From contig SLRE01000201.1 of NCBI GenBank assembly GCA_007131125.1, forward strand, positions 1-6,483: DNA of 6,483 nucleotides. The letters are read 5' to 3'. This document shows, one piece after another, positions 5,595 to 6,483 of the stretch (positions are counted from its first letter, which is position 1; each line of letters begins with the position of its first letter). Under the pieces are notes generated by a model. That model saw only the letters and a program-made list of their open reading frames with translations. It was not told the DNA's origin and made no database searches. The DNA is from Bacteroidales bacterium. Its GTDB lineage: Bacteria; Bacteroidota; Bacteroidia; Bacteroidales; UBA7960. The position numbers and the translations under genes are program-made.

Positions 5595-6483
5595 ATGGGA
5601 TATTTGTTTACATCTGAATCAGTTTCAGAGGGACATCCTGATAAAATAGCCGATCAGATTTCGGATGCCTTGCTCGATGAATTTTTGCGTCAGGATCCGG
5701 ATTCAAAGGTTGCATGCGAGACCCTGGTTACCACAGGATTGGTGGTATGCAGCGGAGAAGTCAGAACCGAGGCCTGGGTAGATATACAGCAAGTTGTAAG
5801 GAACGTTTTAAAAGAAATAGGTTACACCAATTCGGCCTATAAGTTTGAAGCCGAATCCTGCGGAGTTATTTCGGCGATCCACGAGCAATCGCCCGACATT
5901 TTCCAGGGTGTGGTAAGAACCAGTGAAGAGGCGCAGGGTGCCGGCGACCAGGGAATGATGTTTGGATATGCTTCCCGTGAAACGGATGAGTTTATGCCAC
6001 TGCCCCTTGACTTGTCCCACATTTTGCTGCAGGAACTGGCTGCCATTCGCAAGGAGGGAAAAGAGATGACCTATCTGCGGCCCGACAGCAAGTCGCAGGT
6101 AACCATTGAATACGACGAGAATGACCAGCCTGTTCGCATTGACACCATAGTTCTGAGCACCCAGCATGATGAATTTGTGGAGCCCGGCAAAACACTCAGG
6201 CATCGTCTGAAAGCCGAAAGGCAAATGCAGGAAAAGATCCACCATGACATTCAGCATATTCTCATTCCCAGGGTTATTTCTATCCTGCCTGAACGGCTTG
6301 CGGCCCTGTTTGCCAACGGCTATAAGCTCCTGGTGAACCCCACCGGGAAGTTTGTTATTGGCGGACCCCACGGTGATACCGGTCTTACCGGTCGCAAAAT
6401 TATTGTTGATACCTATGGCGGCAAAGGCGCACATGGAGGAGGGGCTTTTTCAGGCAAGGATTCCAGCAAAGTTGACCGCTCTG
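5595..6483 (+). CDS. metK: S-adenosylmethionine synthetase, 5' part (3' end outside window)
   Basis: MetK makes S-adenosylmethionine from methionine and ATP in the cytoplasm, supplying the cell's methyl donor. The first 296 residues are present and the frame is open at the window end; roughly 120-130 residues should follow, since Bacteroidota MetK is a little over 400 long. Motifs include FTSESVSEGHPDKIADQISDA (residues 5-25, with His14 and Asp16 for ATP/magnesium), GAGDQG (115-120), the glycine-rich GGPHGDTGLTGRK (256-268) and GGGAFSGKD (281-289). His259 and Thr262 replace the Met and Cys of the E. coli form, a variant I recall as normal in this phylum. The ATG at 5595 gives the canonical MGYLFTSES start, 71 bases after gldA. 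No SAM riboswitch fits in this short spacer. Confidence 0.97.
   Translation, partial: MGYLFTSESVSEGHPDKIADQISDALLDEFLRQDPDSKVACETLVTTGLVVCSGEVRTEAWVDIQQVVRNVLKEIGYTNSAYKFEAESCGVISAIHEQSPDIFQGVVRTSEEAQGAGDQGMMFGYASRETDEFMPLPLDLSHILLQELAAIRKEGKEMTYLRPDSKSQVTIEYDENDQPVRIDTIVLSTQHDEFVEPGKTLRHRLKAERQMQEKIHHDIQHILIPRVISILPERLAALFANGYKLLVNPTGKFVIGGPHGDTGLTGRKIIVDTYGGKGAHGGGAFSGKDSSKVDRS

Noticed and set aside
5808..6434. A 208-codon open frame on the minus strand
   Set aside because: It lies wholly antisense to metK, whose motifs are unmistakable, and its translation shows no recognisable domain. It is a shadow of metK codon use.

Overview
The window looks like a housekeeping stretch of a Bacteroidota chromosome, most likely a member of Bacteroidia. 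The supporting signs are a GldA-type ABC ATPase, a MetK with the variant motif GGPHGDTGLTGRK, a DUF177 protein that keeps CxRC but not the later Cys cluster, little sign of Shine-Dalgarno sites, and promoter-like sites of the Bacteroidota form TTG-N19-TAnnTTTG. The genus cannot be told from this sequence. Coding density is high, no gene-free stretch exceeds about 80 bases, and there are no tRNA or rRNA genes, mobile elements or CRISPR arrays.

Region 1 (1-2766, plus strand): the 3' part of a DUF177/YceD gene, then rpmF (ribosomal protein L32), plsX and fabH. This is the widely conserved yceD-rpmF-plsX-fabH order that joins ribosome production to the start of fatty acid and phospholipid synthesis. 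An AT-rich palindrome lies between the DUF177 gene and rpmF. A terminator follows fabH.

Region 2 (2800-4539, minus strand): rsgA, dtd and a MazG-type pyrophosphohydrolase, read in that order with gaps of 11 and 22 bases, so probably one operon. Its members act in 30S subunit maturation, removal of D-amino acids from tRNA, and probably clean-up of nucleotide triphosphates. It converges on fabH, and the fabH terminator lies inside the 3' end of the MazG gene. rsgA appears to start with TTG.

Region 3 (4540-6483, plus strand): gldA, diverging from rsgA across 75 bases that hold two overlapping promoter-like sites facing opposite ways, then metK (S-adenosylmethionine synthetase), cut off by the window end after 296 residues.

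I found no convincing undescribed system. The points most worth checking are regulatory: the overlapping divergent promoters, the TTG start of rsgA, the palindrome before rpmF, and the terminator embedded in a convergent gene.
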